A stretch of DNA of 64,000 nt from Pacificitalea sp040119125 (GTDB lineage Bacteria; Pseudomonadota; Alphaproteobacteria; Rhodobacterales; Rhodobacteraceae). The notes beneath the pieces were generated by a model. That model ran no database searches and was not told where the DNA came from. It saw only the letters and a program-made list of their open reading frames with translations. The translations under genes were made by a program, and so were the position numbers. The DNA lies in NCBI GenBank assembly GCA_040119125.1, contig JBEDTR010000007.1, forward strand, positions 62,001-126,000, written 5' to 3'. Below, one piece after another: positions 42,833-51,410 of this stretch; position 1 is the stretch's first letter, and every line of letters begins with the position of its first letter.

Positions 42833-43849
42833 ATGCCTAAGTTCAATCTGAGACGACGCGATTTTCTAGGGACGGCGGGTTCGGCCGTGCTTGCGACAGC
42901 GGTCATCATTCCGGGCAAGGCGCGTGCCGCAACACGCCTGAAACTGGCGCATGGGGTCGGCCCGGATCACCCGATCTATCAATCAGCCGAGGATTTCGCC
43001 GCCAGTGTCGCCGAGCGCACCAATGGCGAGCTGGTGATCGACGTGTTTCCGCAAAATGAGTTGGGCACCACACATGACGTGGCGCGCCAGACCCAGATGG
43101 GCGCGGTCGACATCAATCTGACCAACCCCCCGGTGATCGAAAATCAGGCCCCTGCCACCAACGTCATTCAAATTCCCTATCAGTTCGACAATTACGCCCA
43201 CGCGCATCGTGTGCTGGGGGATACGGCCAATGCATGGCTGCGCGAATTGCTGGCGCAGAACCAGTTTCACTGGGTGGCGAATTATGTCTTCGGCTTCCGC
43301 GCTTTGACCAACAGCGTGCGCGAAATCCACACCCCGGACGATATTGCCGGGTTGAACCTGCGCGTGCCGCCCGAAGTGTCGATCAAATCGGCGCTTGAGG
43401 CGCTGGGGGCCACGACGCAGACCATCGCGTTCAACGAATTGTATCTCGCCTTAGCCAGCAACGTGGTCGACGGGCAGGACAATCCGCTCGCCGTCAGCTA
43501 CGCGAACAAGTTCTACGAGGTGCAGAAGTTCGCGGCGACAACGAACCATATCTATACGGCAAGCATGATGCTCATGAACCCCAATTCATGGAGTCGCCTG
43601 TCCGAGGAGTTCCAGCAGGTCGTCTCGGAAGAAGGGCTGCGCACCGGCAAGGAATGCCAAGCCAACCTTCTCACCAGCGAAGCGGAGACTATCGCGAAAC
43701 TCGAAGCCGCCGGTCTGGTCGTTACCAAACCCGACACGGCCCCGTTCCGCGAGCTCATGGGCCCATCCTACGATATCCTGCGCGAACGGATCGGCAACGA
43801 TACATGGGAAAAATGGATGACCTTCGTAGAAGACGGGCGCCAAGCCTGA
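42833..43849 (+). CDS. TRAP transporter substrate-binding protein (DctP family), system 1
   Basis: Periplasmic binding protein of 338 residues. The N-terminus MPKFNLRRRDFLGTAG carries a twin-arginine motif and is followed by a hydrophobic stretch to KARA-A, so Tat export is likely. DctP features: LAHGVGPDHPIYQSAEDFA, the carboxylate-binding Arg in DDIAGLNLRVPP, and FNELYLALASNVVDGQDNPL. The family binds organic acids, including sugar acids. A strong AGGAGG site lies upstream. A hairpin separates it from the permease gene, allowing more binding protein than permease. Confidence 0.92.
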   Translation: MPKFNLRRRDFLGTAGSAVLATAVIIPGKARAATRLKLAHGVGPDHPIYQSAEDFAASVAERTNGELVIDVFPQNELGTTHDVARQTQMGAVDINLTNPPVIENQAPATNVIQIPYQFDNYAHAHRVLGDTANAWLRELLAQNQFHWVANYVFGFRALTNSVREIHTPDDIAGLNLRVPPEVSIKSALEALGATTQTIAFNELYLALASNVVDGQDNPLAVSYANKFYEVQKFAATTNHIYTASMMLMNPNSWSRLSEEFQQVVSEEGLRTGKECQANLLTSEAETIAKLEAAGLVVTKPDTAPFRELMGPSYDILRERIGNDTWEKWMTFVEDGRQA

Positions 43850-43870
43850 CTATTCTGCCATGACTTTGGG

Positions 43871-43892
43871 GCGATCCGCATCTGCGGGTCGC
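43871..43892 (+). terminator. Intercistronic hairpin between dctP and dctM, system 1
   Basis: GCGATCCGCA / TGCGGGTCGC pairs over nine to ten bases with one G-T wobble, in the 68-base gap after dctP. With no T-run it is more likely an mRNA 3-end stabiliser or partial terminator than a full stop, since the next genes have no visible promoter. Confidence 0.45.
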
Positions 43893-43917
43893 CTTGCGTC
43901 CAACAAGGTTATTTTCC

Positions 43918-45207
43918 ATGACTGCTTTTCTATTGGTGTTTTCCTTGATCGCGCTTCTGGTCGGGGGCATGCCCATCGGTATCGCGATTTCACTGGTTGC
44001 CGCAGGCACCATGTGGGTTGCCGTCGGCCCGGATTTGTTGCCGATCTTCATTCAGCGGTTCTACTCTGGCACCACCACCTTCACGCTGCTCGCCATCCCG
44101 TTTTTCATTATTGCGGGCAACATCATGAACCTGGGCGGCATGACCACGCGGATCTTTGATCTGGCGCAGGTCTTCGTAGGGCGTGTGCGGGGCGGGTTGG
44201 CGCATGTGAACGTCATTTCCAGCACCTTGTTTTCAGGCATGTCCGGATCGGCGGTCGCCGATGCTGCGGGGCTGGGTCTGATTGAGGTGAAGGCGATGAA
44301 AGACGCGGGCTACACTGCGAAATACGCAGCCGCCATCACCGCCGTGTCCAGCACGATCGGGCCAATTATCCCGCCGAGCATTCCGTTCCTGATCTATGCC
44401 AGCCTTGCCAATGTTTCGGTCGGCGCGCTTTTCATCGCCGGTCTGATGCCGGGTCTGCTGATGGCGGGCGGATTGATGATCGCCATTGCCCTTGCAGCGC
44501 GCCGTAAGGGTCTGCCGAAATTCGAGCGGCATCTGGGCTTCCGCGAGAGCCTGCGCATCATCGCCAATGCGCTGCCCGCGCTGGCCATGCCTGTGCTGGT
44601 GCTGGGCGGGCTGCTGCTTGGCTTTGCCACAGCGACCGAGACCGCCGTTCTTGCAGCGGCTTATGCCTTTCTTATCGGCACCTTGTTCTACCGCGAACTG
44701 TCGCTGCGCCAAATTCCGCAGATCCTGTGGATCTCCTGCCGGCAGACCGTTCAGGTCATGTTCATCATGGCAGCCGCCGCCCCGTTCGGCTGGGTCTTGG
44801 TGCAGCAGCGCATCCCGAATGAGATCATCTCAGGCATTGTTGGCCTATCGGTCGATCCGTGGATGATCATTCTGCTTATCAACGTGACCATCTTGGTGCT
44901 GGGCATGTTCATCGAGGGTGCGGCGGTGCTGGTGATTTCCGTGCCGATCCTGCTGCCCATCGCCGCGGTGATTGGCATCGAGCCGGTGCATCTGGGCGTC
45001 ATCCTCGTGCTCAACATCATGATCGGGCTGGTGACGCCCCCTGTCGGGCTTGTCCTGTTTACCGTGGCCGCCGTCGCCAACGTTAAGGTCAAAGACATCC
45101 TGGATGAGGCGTGGCCCTATATTCTGGCCCTCATGGTCGTGCTGATTATCATCTCATTCAGCCCCGGGCTGGTGAACTGGCTTCCTTCCAAGATGGGGTT
45201 CAACTGA
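43918..45207 (+). CDS. TRAP transporter large permease (DctM), system 1
   Basis: A 429-residue inner-membrane protein of about 12-13 helices that couples solute import to the sodium gradient. Family landmarks: GMPIGIAISLVAAGTMWV, PFFIIAGNIMNLGG, FSGMSGSAVADAAGLG, STIGPIIPPSIPFLIY, and GLVTPPVGLVLFTVAAV. The ATG at 43918 (MTAFLLVFSLIALL) was chosen over an upstream TTG. Its stop overlaps the small-permease ATG (TGATG). The order P-M-Q differs from system 2. Confidence 0.93.
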   Translation: MTAFLLVFSLIALLVGGMPIGIAISLVAAGTMWVAVGPDLLPIFIQRFYSGTTTFTLLAIPFFIIAGNIMNLGGMTTRIFDLAQVFVGRVRGGLAHVNVISSTLFSGMSGSAVADAAGLGLIEVKAMKDAGYTAKYAAAITAVSSTIGPIIPPSIPFLIYASLANVSVGALFIAGLMPGLLMAGGLMIAIALAARRKGLPKFERHLGFRESLRIIANALPALAMPVLVLGGLLLGFATATETAVLAAAYAFLIGTLFYRELSLRQIPQILWISCRQTVQVMFIMAAAAPFGWVLVQQRIPNEIISGIVGLSVDPWMIILLINVTILVLGMFIEGAAVLVISVPILLPIAAVIGIEPVHLGVILVLNIMIGLVTPPVGLVLFTVAAVANVKVKDILDEAWPYILALMVVLIIISFSPGLVNWLPSKMGFN

Positions 45208-45689
45208 TGCGAGGTTTGATGCGTCTCGACCAAGCCGTGGCAACGGCCATGCGTCTTTCGGTAATTGCGCTGATTACGCTGCTGTTCTTTCTGCTGCTGT
45301 CGAGCATTCTGCTGCGTCTGGTTTCGGTATCCATGTCCGGGCCGCTGGAACTTGTCGAATTTCTCATCATCTGGATCGTGCTGCTGACCACCGTAAGCCT
45401 GTGGCGCGATCACGAGCTATATAAGGTGACGATGCTGGAAGACCTGTTTCCACGCGCCGCCCGTTTTCTCCGGTTCTTTGTCGAGGTGTTAAAGCTCGCA
45501 TTCTGTGCCTTGTTGATTTTTCACGGGACGAAATACGCTTTTGCAGCCCGCGAAGTCACGTCATTTTGGCAATTCGACAAGGTCTACGCCTATGCGGCGC
45601 TGCCCATATGCGGTGGTTTGATGCTGATATATAATCTTCGGGATTTGTTTATGAGCTCCAAATCCCTGCTCGCCCCCGCGCAATCCTGA
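45207..45689 (+). CDS. TRAP transporter small permease (DctQ), system 1
   Basis: A 160-residue, four-helix membrane protein that pairs with the large permease. The ATG at 45207 overlaps the large-permease stop. DctQ pattern: the first helix SVIALITLLFFLLLSSILLRLV, the conserved ELVEFLIIWIVLLTTVSLWRDHELYKVT, and two C-terminal helices. Placed downstream of dctM rather than between dctP and dctM. Confidence 0.88.
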   Translation: MRGLMRLDQAVATAMRLSVIALITLLFFLLLSSILLRLVSVSMSGPLELVEFLIIWIVLLTTVSLWRDHELYKVTMLEDLFPRAARFLRFFVEVLKLAFCALLIFHGTKYAFAAREVTSFWQFDKVYAYAALPICGGLMLIYNLRDLFMSSKSLLAPAQS

Positions 45690-45704
45690 ACGAAAGTATC
45701 CCTT

Positions 45705-46508
45705 ATGTCTCTTGTGGAAGACCCTATTGATCGACTGCCTGTTCTTTTGGACGGGTGCCGGGTGATAATTACAGGCGCGGCATCGGGCATTGGGCTTGTA
45801 ACCGCGCAGTCATTCGCACAAGCGGGCGCGCAGGTCTTCATCAGCGATCTGTCCGCCGATGGGTTAGACGCCGCGCTTACAGCAAACCCACTGCTGCAAG
45901 GCGCCGTTTGCGACGTGTCTGACACAGGCGCAATCGCGGAAATGTTCAGCGCCGCCCATGCGGCCTTAGGTGGCGTCGATATCCTGATTAACAACGCCGG
46001 GGTCGCAGGTCCGATCGGACCGATCGATGATCTGTCCATCTCTGCCGTAGAACAGACATTCGCGGTCAATAACGTGGCCCAGTTCACCTGCGCGCAGGAA
46101 GCCGTCAAACTGATGCCGGACAGCGGCGGGGCCATCATCAACCTCAGCTCGGTTGCGGGGCGGCTCGCCTTTCGCAACAGGTCCGCCTACGCGACGGCCA
46201 AATGGGGCGTCATCGGATTTACACGCAGCCTCGCGCTTGAATTAGGGCCAAGGCGCATTCGCGTGAATGCTATTCTGCCCGGCCATGTGAATGGTGATCG
46301 TTTTAAAGCCGTGTGGTCCACCCGTGCCAAAGAACGCGGCATGACGTTTGAACAGATGAAGGCCGAGGTCGTGGAATTCAGCTGCCTTCAATCAACTGTA
46401 GAAATGCAGGACATCGCAAATATGGCGCTTTATCTGGCGTCCCCCTACGGGAAAATGATCACCGGGCAGGCCTTAAGCGTCTGCGCCGGTGTCGAAATGA
46501 TGCCCTGA
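45705..46508 (+). CDS. Short-chain dehydrogenase/reductase
   Basis: A 267-residue NAD(P)-dependent oxidoreductase. The Rossmann motif is VIITGAASGIGLVTAQ near residue 21, with NNAGVAGPIGPI. The catalytic Ser lies in NLSSVAGRLAF, with Tyr and Lys in SAYATAKWG. The Asp after strand 2 (FISDLSADG) suggests NAD preference. It is the last gene of the first island operon, 15 bases after dctQ, so it probably oxidises the imported hydroxy acid or an intermediate. The family is too broad to name a substrate; sugar-acid dehydrogenases and 2-deoxyribonate 3-dehydrogenase are among its members. Confidence 0.88.
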   Translation: MSLVEDPIDRLPVLLDGCRVIITGAASGIGLVTAQSFAQAGAQVFISDLSADGLDAALTANPLLQGAVCDVSDTGAIAEMFSAAHAALGGVDILINNAGVAGPIGPIDDLSISAVEQTFAVNNVAQFTCAQEAVKLMPDSGGAIINLSSVAGRLAFRNRSAYATAKWGVIGFTRSLALELGPRRIRVNAILPGHVNGDRFKAVWSTRAKERGMTFEQMKAEVVEFSCLQSTVEMQDIANMALYLASPYGKMITGQALSVCAGVEMMP

Positions 46509-46637
46509 GTTTTCGTCCGCTTCGCGGATTTTACTGCATTCCTTTACGCCTCCGGTCTGAAAGGCCCGGCCTGTCTAGGCCTGTCGAATTTCCAAATTTG
46601 ATAAACGGAATTGTTTTGCAATTTCCCCAAACCGTTA

Positions 46638-46689
46638 TTGACAGATCCGCTATGTTGCGCATTATGCATCGTGTTGCGTTAAAAGCAAC
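46638..46689 (+). promoter_or_regulatory. Promoter and tandem IclR-type operators B
   Basis: TTGACA (46638-46643), 16-base spacer, CATTAT (46660-46665). Operator B1 is GTTGC-GCATTAT-GCATC at 46654-46670, one mismatch in the right arm, and covers the -10. Operator B2 is GTTGC-GTTAAAA-GCAAC at 46673-46689, perfect, starting at the predicted transcription start. The 19-base offset equals that of pair A. Drives the LtnD-like/BKACE operon. The rest of 46509-46715 has no gene. Confidence 0.7.
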
Positions 46690-46715
46690 GTCACCTTGTG
46701 GAGGAGGAACGAGCC

Positions 46716-47627
46716 GTGCCAGACAGAGAGCCATATAAGAAGAAGATCGGTTTCATTGGCTTGGGCGACATGGGCTTCGCCATGGCGTGCTGCTTGCTGC
46801 GCGAAGGCTTCGACGTCGTCGGCTTTGATCTGCGGCAGGACCAGATGGATGCCTTTGTGGCCAAGGGCGGAGAAGCCGCGGCAACCGCAGCTGAGGTCGG
46901 CGCACAGGTCGATGCAGCCTTCGTCATGGTGATGAACGGACCGCAGGTTCACAGCGTCGTCTGCGGCGATGAGGGCCTGCTGACCACGATGCCCGCCGGG
47001 TCCACAATCATCATTTCCGCGACGATCATTCCCGACGAAATTCGCCAGATCGAGCAGGCCTGCACGGCAAAAGGGGTCGAAATGATCGACACCCCGGTGA
47101 CCGGCGGCCTGATTGGCGCATCTGCCGGCACGCTCGTTTTGATGACCGCCGCAAAGCAAAGCGTGTTCGACGCCCATAAGCCCCTGCTGGATGCGGTCGG
47201 CGCGACGATACATCATGTCGGCGAGGAGATCGGCGCCGGGCAAAGCGTCAAGGCCGCGCTTCAGGCGCTGATCGGAAGCACGCTTGCCGGGCTGTTCGAG
47301 GCGCTCGCCCTCGGCGCGAAAGCCGGGGTGAAGGGCCAAGTCATGTATGACGTCTTCACCTCCGGCTGGGTGTCCAGCCCGCTGCTGCGTCAAGCGACCG
47401 AATGGGTCATGGACCGTAAATTCAGCGGCACCGGCAGTTCGGTCCATACGATGAACAAGGATCTGAGCATCAGCCTGCGGGTCAGCGACAGCGTTGGATC
47501 GCCCCTCTTCGTGGCGTCCGCGGCCCATGAATTGTTCAAATCCGGCGCGGCGAAATTCCCTGAGGAGGATAACTGGGCCGTCACCAAGGTGATCGAGGAA
47601 ATATCAGGCGCCAAGGTCGCGTGGTGA
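46716..47627 (+). CDS. LtnD-like 2-/3-hydroxyacid dehydrogenase (3-HIBADH superfamily)
   Basis: A 303-residue NAD-dependent beta-hydroxyacid dehydrogenase-type enzyme. GTG at 46716 is preceded by GGAGGAGG eight bases upstream, which fixes the start; another GTG at 46698 lies before that site. The Rossmann motif is IGFIGLGDMGFAMACCLL near residue 11. The substrate loop is DTPVTGGLIGASAGTL. The catalytic Lys is in GAGQSVKAALQALIG. The closest recognised type is L-threonate dehydrogenase (LtnD), usually paired with a 2-oxo-tetronate isomerase, kinase and aldolase; here only isomerase-like neighbours are present. It overlaps the next gene by four bases. Confidence 0.85.
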   Translation: MPDREPYKKKIGFIGLGDMGFAMACCLLREGFDVVGFDLRQDQMDAFVAKGGEAAATAAEVGAQVDAAFVMVMNGPQVHSVVCGDEGLLTTMPAGSTIIISATIIPDEIRQIEQACTAKGVEMIDTPVTGGLIGASAGTLVLMTAAKQSVFDAHKPLLDAVGATIHHVGEEIGAGQSVKAALQALIGSTLAGLFEALALGAKAGVKGQVMYDVFTSGWVSSPLLRQATEWVMDRKFSGTGSSVHTMNKDLSISLRVSDSVGSPLFVASAAHELFKSGAAKFPEEDNWAVTKVIEEISGAKVAW

Positions 47628-48502
47628 ACACGGTGAAGCTGAGCGTTATCACTGATGGCCTATCTGCGGATCTTGAACAGGCCCTGACGGTCGCGGCAGA
47701 ATTCGATTTGCAGGCGGTCGAGATCCAGCATCTTGCGGGCAACCAAATCCATATGCTGTCCTCGGCAGAGGTCGCCCATGCGCGCCGCCTGCTCGCGGAT
47801 TTTGAAATGCCGCTATGCTGCGTCACGGGCCATGCGTTTCACGGCCATGCGATCAGCGACGTCTACAGCGATCAGGCCTTGCTTTCGGCCGAGCTGGATA
47901 AGCTGAAAGCCTGCCTGGATTTTGCCGCCGCCTGCGATTGCCGGACAGTCCGCCTGATGAACTTCCGCAAGGAGATGTTCCTATTCGGCGGCGGCGGCGC
48001 GGAATTCTGGAACGTCAACACGGCGCTTTGGGATCAACTTCTGGACATGTTCCAAAAGGCCAGCGCATTGGCCAGTGACACAACCCTTGTCGTGGAAACC
48101 GGACTGAACTCGGCAATCAGTTCCGCCGCGCTGGGGCGCAAGATGATCGATGCCCTGGCGACGCCTAATATCGAAATCCTATGGGATCCGGCGAATTGCC
48201 TGTTTTATTCGGAACAGCCTGTCCCCGATGGGATTGACGCGCTGGGAATTGCCAATATCGGGCATGTGCACATCAAAGATATGCATCTCGATATTCCCGG
48301 CGCCGAAATCCAGCACTGCGCAATAGGTCACGGAAACATGGGCCCCTATCTGGAACCGCTCGCGCAAAGCCTGCGTGACGGCGGCTATGATGGGTATGTC
48401 TCGCTTGAAAGCGTCTATCGACCAGAGGGCGGCACTTTCGAAGATGGCTTCCGCGCCTCAATGGATAATTTCAGGCGCCATTTTGGTAGCCGGGGATCCT
48501 GA
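47624..48502 (+). CDS. Sugar phosphate isomerase/epimerase-family TIM barrel (A)
   Basis: A 292-residue protein of the xylose-isomerase-like TIM barrel family. The metal-site residues of such isomerases are visible in order: Glu in LVVETGLNS, Asp in EILWDPANC, His in GHVHIKDMHL and Glu in YVSLESVYRP. The start is one of two tandem GTG codons (47621 or 47624); the second overlaps the upstream stop as GTGA. Members include hydroxypyruvate isomerase and 2-oxo-tetronate isomerase (OtnI). In this operon it may convert a 2-keto acid from the LtnD-like enzyme into a 3-keto acid. That assignment is inference. Confidence 0.85.
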   Translation: MNTVKLSVITDGLSADLEQALTVAAEFDLQAVEIQHLAGNQIHMLSSAEVAHARRLLADFEMPLCCVTGHAFHGHAISDVYSDQALLSAELDKLKACLDFAAACDCRTVRLMNFRKEMFLFGGGGAEFWNVNTALWDQLLDMFQKASALASDTTLVVETGLNSAISSAALGRKMIDALATPNIEILWDPANCLFYSEQPVPDGIDALGIANIGHVHIKDMHLDIPGAEIQHCAIGHGNMGPYLEPLAQSLRDGGYDGYVSLESVYRPEGGTFEDGFRASMDNFRRHFGSRGS

Positions 48503-48567
48503 CAGTTTTGGCCACCCCGCCCCCCAATCGAACAAACCTAAAAAAACCACGTCTAAACGGAGCTGAT

Positions 48568-49446
48568 ATGGAAAAGTTAATTATCACGGTCACCTGCGAC
48601 TCCACGATGTCCTATCCGAGCAACCCGAACAATCCAACGCCCAAGGGTATTCCGGCGGTCGCCGAAGAATATGTGCGTTCGGTCAATGCCGGGGCCAGCA
48701 TCTGTCACCTGCACGGCCCCTATACGGTCGATGAGAAGCTGCGCGACGATGGGACCAAGATGTCCGATCTCGATATTCCGGGCTGGGCCGATCTGCGCGA
48801 AGGGATCACCTCGCATGTGGACGCCATTATTCAATATGGGATCGCGAATGGCCGTTTCGATCAGCGGATGAAGCTTATCGAAGCGCAACAGCCGGAAATG
48901 CTGTCGACCTGCTTTAACGCCCATGACGAATGTTTCGACTATGAAAACGACCCGAACCCGGTCGAACTTTATGCCATCCACTCGCGCGACGAGCTCCGCA
49001 ATTATTGCCGCGAGACGCGCAAGAACAATGTGAAGATGGAGATCGAGGCATTCCAATATGGCGGCATCTGGAACGCAATGCGGATGCAGGAAGAAGGCCT
49101 GTTGGAAAACAACCCTTGGGTGACCTTCTTCCTTGGCTGGAAAGGGGGGTGCTGGACGCCGCCGACCGTTCAGGCGATGGCGTATATGGCCGATCACTGC
49201 CCCGAGGGATATACGTGGAACACCAGCGTGATGGATCCGGAGGCTCAGTGGAGCGTGCTGTCCACCGCAATCAGTCTGGGGGGGCATGTCCGCGTCGGCA
49301 TGGAAGACAACCCCTTCCTGACGCCCGGTGAATACGCGACCTCGAATGCCGAGCTCGTCGAGAAGATCGTGCGCATTGCACGGGACTTGGGCCGGGACAT
49401 CGCCAGCCCCGCCGAAGCCCGTGCAATGATCGGGCTGGGCGGCTAA
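48568..49446 (+). CDS. DUF849 beta-keto acid cleavage enzyme (BKACE), divergent
   Basis: A 292-residue TIM barrel. The family joins a beta-keto acid with acetyl-CoA, giving a CoA thioester and acetoacetate, with a zinc ion. By alignment to Kce (3-keto-5-aminohexanoate cleavage enzyme), His47 and His49 (SICHLHGPY) and Glu246 (HVRVGMEDN) would hold zinc. Arg242 and Asp247 match its catalytic Arg and Asp. The motif after the His pair is GPYT rather than the usual VRD, and the N-terminal loop TCDSTMSYPSNPNNPTP is also non-standard, so the substrate is probably unusual. GGAG precedes the ATG. Central enzyme of the island pathway. Confidence 0.88.
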   Translation: MEKLIITVTCDSTMSYPSNPNNPTPKGIPAVAEEYVRSVNAGASICHLHGPYTVDEKLRDDGTKMSDLDIPGWADLREGITSHVDAIIQYGIANGRFDQRMKLIEAQQPEMLSTCFNAHDECFDYENDPNPVELYAIHSRDELRNYCRETRKNNVKMEIEAFQYGGIWNAMRMQEEGLLENNPWVTFFLGWKGGCWTPPTVQAMAYMADHCPEGYTWNTSVMDPEAQWSVLSTAISLGGHVRVGMEDNPFLTPGEYATSNAELVEKIVRIARDLGRDIASPAEARAMIGLGG

Positions 49447-49515
49447 GCAAATCGGTAGAGGTGGCAGATCGCGATATCTGCCGCCCTACGCCAAAATGCA
49501 GTGAGGGAGGGTGAC

Positions 49516-50355
49516 ATGGTGGCCGATACGGGCGTGACGATTGGTTCGACGCTGCTTGCGATCCGCGACGATTTGGAAGCGGCGGTGCAGATCAATCGCG
49601 ATCTGGGATTTGCTGCGATGGAGGTGCATGGCAGTCACCTTGGCGCGGGCCTTCCGAATGTTCCTGTGGTCGACGCCCATGCCGCGGCGACGGGCGATCT
49701 GATCCGCGACCAAGGTATGATCGTTTCTACCCTGAATGTCGCCGGCGACCCGTCTTTCAATCCTTTTAGCGGATCGCAGGAAAAGCAGGCGACCGTGGAG
49801 GGATTGGCGCGCCATATGCGATGGGCGGATGCGATGGGCGCGCCGCGCGTGCTGTTTTGGGACGGGATGATCGACGATATCGCCGATGTGGATCGCGCCT
49901 GCACCACACTGCGCGAGGTCATTGAGGCGGCCCGCGATGCATCCGGCCTTGCACACCCGCCGGAGCTGACATGTGAGCTTCACCCATTCACCTTCGCCCT
50001 GAAGCATCGCGTCATCGAGGAACTCGGCGCGGCCCTTACCGCTGCTGGCGCGGGGTTATGCTTTGACTTTGCGCATTTCGGCGTCGCGCTGAAAGAGGAT
50101 TTGGTTTCCCATCTGACGCCAGATGTGATTGCCGCGACAAATCTTCTGCATTTTTCGGACACGGATTACATATCCTCCGAAGTCCACTTCCCCCCTACGG
50201 AGGGAAAGATTGATTTTGACGAAATAGGACGGCTCTACCAAGGTCGAAACATTCCCGTCGCTTGGGATCTGTTTTCATGGCCCGCTGCGCGCAAGGCAGT
50301 CAGAACGCATATGGATTTCTACAAGACATTCCTAGACCGCGTATCCGGAAATTGA
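49516..50355 (+). CDS. Sugar phosphate isomerase/epimerase-family TIM barrel (B)
   Basis: A 279-residue protein of the same superfamily as the gene at 47624 but clearly different in sequence. Candidate metal ligands: Glu in LTCELHPFTFAL, Asp in GLCFDFAHFG, His in NLLHFSDTDY, with an Asp in VAWDLFSWP where Glu is more usual. The ATG at 49516 follows AGGGAGG; an in-frame GTG at 49501 is less likely. Two such barrels flanking a BKACE gene suggest two isomerisation or epimerisation steps, or two substrates. Function not established. Confidence 0.82.
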   Translation: MVADTGVTIGSTLLAIRDDLEAAVQINRDLGFAAMEVHGSHLGAGLPNVPVVDAHAAATGDLIRDQGMIVSTLNVAGDPSFNPFSGSQEKQATVEGLARHMRWADAMGAPRVLFWDGMIDDIADVDRACTTLREVIEAARDASGLAHPPELTCELHPFTFALKHRVIEELGAALTAAGAGLCFDFAHFGVALKEDLVSHLTPDVIAATNLLHFSDTDYISSEVHFPPTEGKIDFDEIGRLYQGRNIPVAWDLFSWPAARKAVRTHMDFYKTFLDRVSGN

Positions 50356-50392
50356 TGTCGACCGGAAATAAACATGACAATTGGAGGGGCCG

Positions 50393-51400
50393 ATGAAAGC
50401 TGCCGTGTTAACGCAATTCGGTAAGCCGCTTTTCATTACCGAGGCACCGCGCCCAACGCCTGGCGCGGGGGACGTTCTTTTGCGCGTGCGCGCTGTCGGG
50501 ATCGACGGAACCGATCTGAAACTGTGCAAAGGCATTGGATACGCGCCCCGCTTGCCATTCATCATGGGCCATGAGTTCGCGGGAGAGGTCGTTGAAATTG
50601 GCTCCGACGTGCAAAACTTCCGCGTCGGAGACCGCGCGATCCCCTATATTTTTGTCTCGCCACTGGCAGAGGACAGCCGGAAGCACCGCGACCAGATGGA
50701 CCCGGAGATTGCCGGTGTGATCGGGATCGACGGTTTCCAAGGTGGATATGCGGAATATGTCTGCGTGGCTGAGGCGCAGCTGGTCCGCCTGCCTGATAAC
50801 ATCGAATGGGCAGATGGCGCGGTTCTTTGCGATGGCGGTTTGACCGCCTATCACGCGGTGGACCGGGCGCAGATTCTGCCGGGGCAGCGCGTCGCAATGA
50901 TCGGGGTCGGCGGGGTTGGGGCCTTTGCCATTCAGATCGCCGCCCTAGCCGGGGCTGACATACTGGCGCTTGACCGGGTGCAATCCAAATTGGACTGGGC
51001 GGAAACCCTCGCGGCTGGTGTCCAAACCAGCCTTGTCGAGGGAGAGCCTCAGGCCCCCCAGACCCACGCCGCAACATGCGATCACGTGCTGGATTTCGTG
51101 GGAAATGCGGCGACATTCGAGCTGGGCAAACGGCTCCTCGACAGGAACGGGCGCTATGTGTTTGTCGGCTACGGCGAGGACACGATTACCCTATCGCCCA
51201 AGGAGCTGTCGCGATCTCAATGGACCATTCTCGGCACGCGGGGCGGCAGCCGGGCGGATCTGGCGGCGGTCATCGACCTTGCCGCCTCAGGAAAAATCAT
51301 ATCGACCGTAACCGATCAGCATCCGCTCCGTGAGGTGAATGAGGCCCTGTCATCGCTGTCCCAAGGCCGGGTTCTGGGGCGTTGTGTTCTATGCCCGTGA
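50393..51400 (+). CDS. Medium-chain alcohol dehydrogenase with altered zinc sites
   Basis: A 335-residue MDR-family NAD(P) oxidoreductase. GroES-like domain: MKAAVLTQFG to PFIMGHEFAGEVVEIGS. Rossmann motif: VAMIGVGGVGAFAIQIA near residue 170. The catalytic Cys is replaced by Asp (GIDGTDLKL in place of GICGTDLH), while the GHE His-Glu is kept. The four-Cys structural zinc lobe is absent (IFVSPLAEDSRKHRDQ). It may use Asp-His zinc binding or no zinc. GGAGG precedes the ATG. Last gene of the rightward operon from promoter B, facing the IclR gene. Confidence 0.85.
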   Translation: MKAAVLTQFGKPLFITEAPRPTPGAGDVLLRVRAVGIDGTDLKLCKGIGYAPRLPFIMGHEFAGEVVEIGSDVQNFRVGDRAIPYIFVSPLAEDSRKHRDQMDPEIAGVIGIDGFQGGYAEYVCVAEAQLVRLPDNIEWADGAVLCDGGLTAYHAVDRAQILPGQRVAMIGVGGVGAFAIQIAALAGADILALDRVQSKLDWAETLAAGVQTSLVEGEPQAPQTHAATCDHVLDFVGNAATFELGKRLLDRNGRYVFVGYGEDTITLSPKELSRSQWTILGTRGGSRADLAAVIDLAASGKIISTVTDQHPLREVNEALSSLSQGRVLGRCVLCP

Positions 51401-51410
51401 CCCCTGCCCC

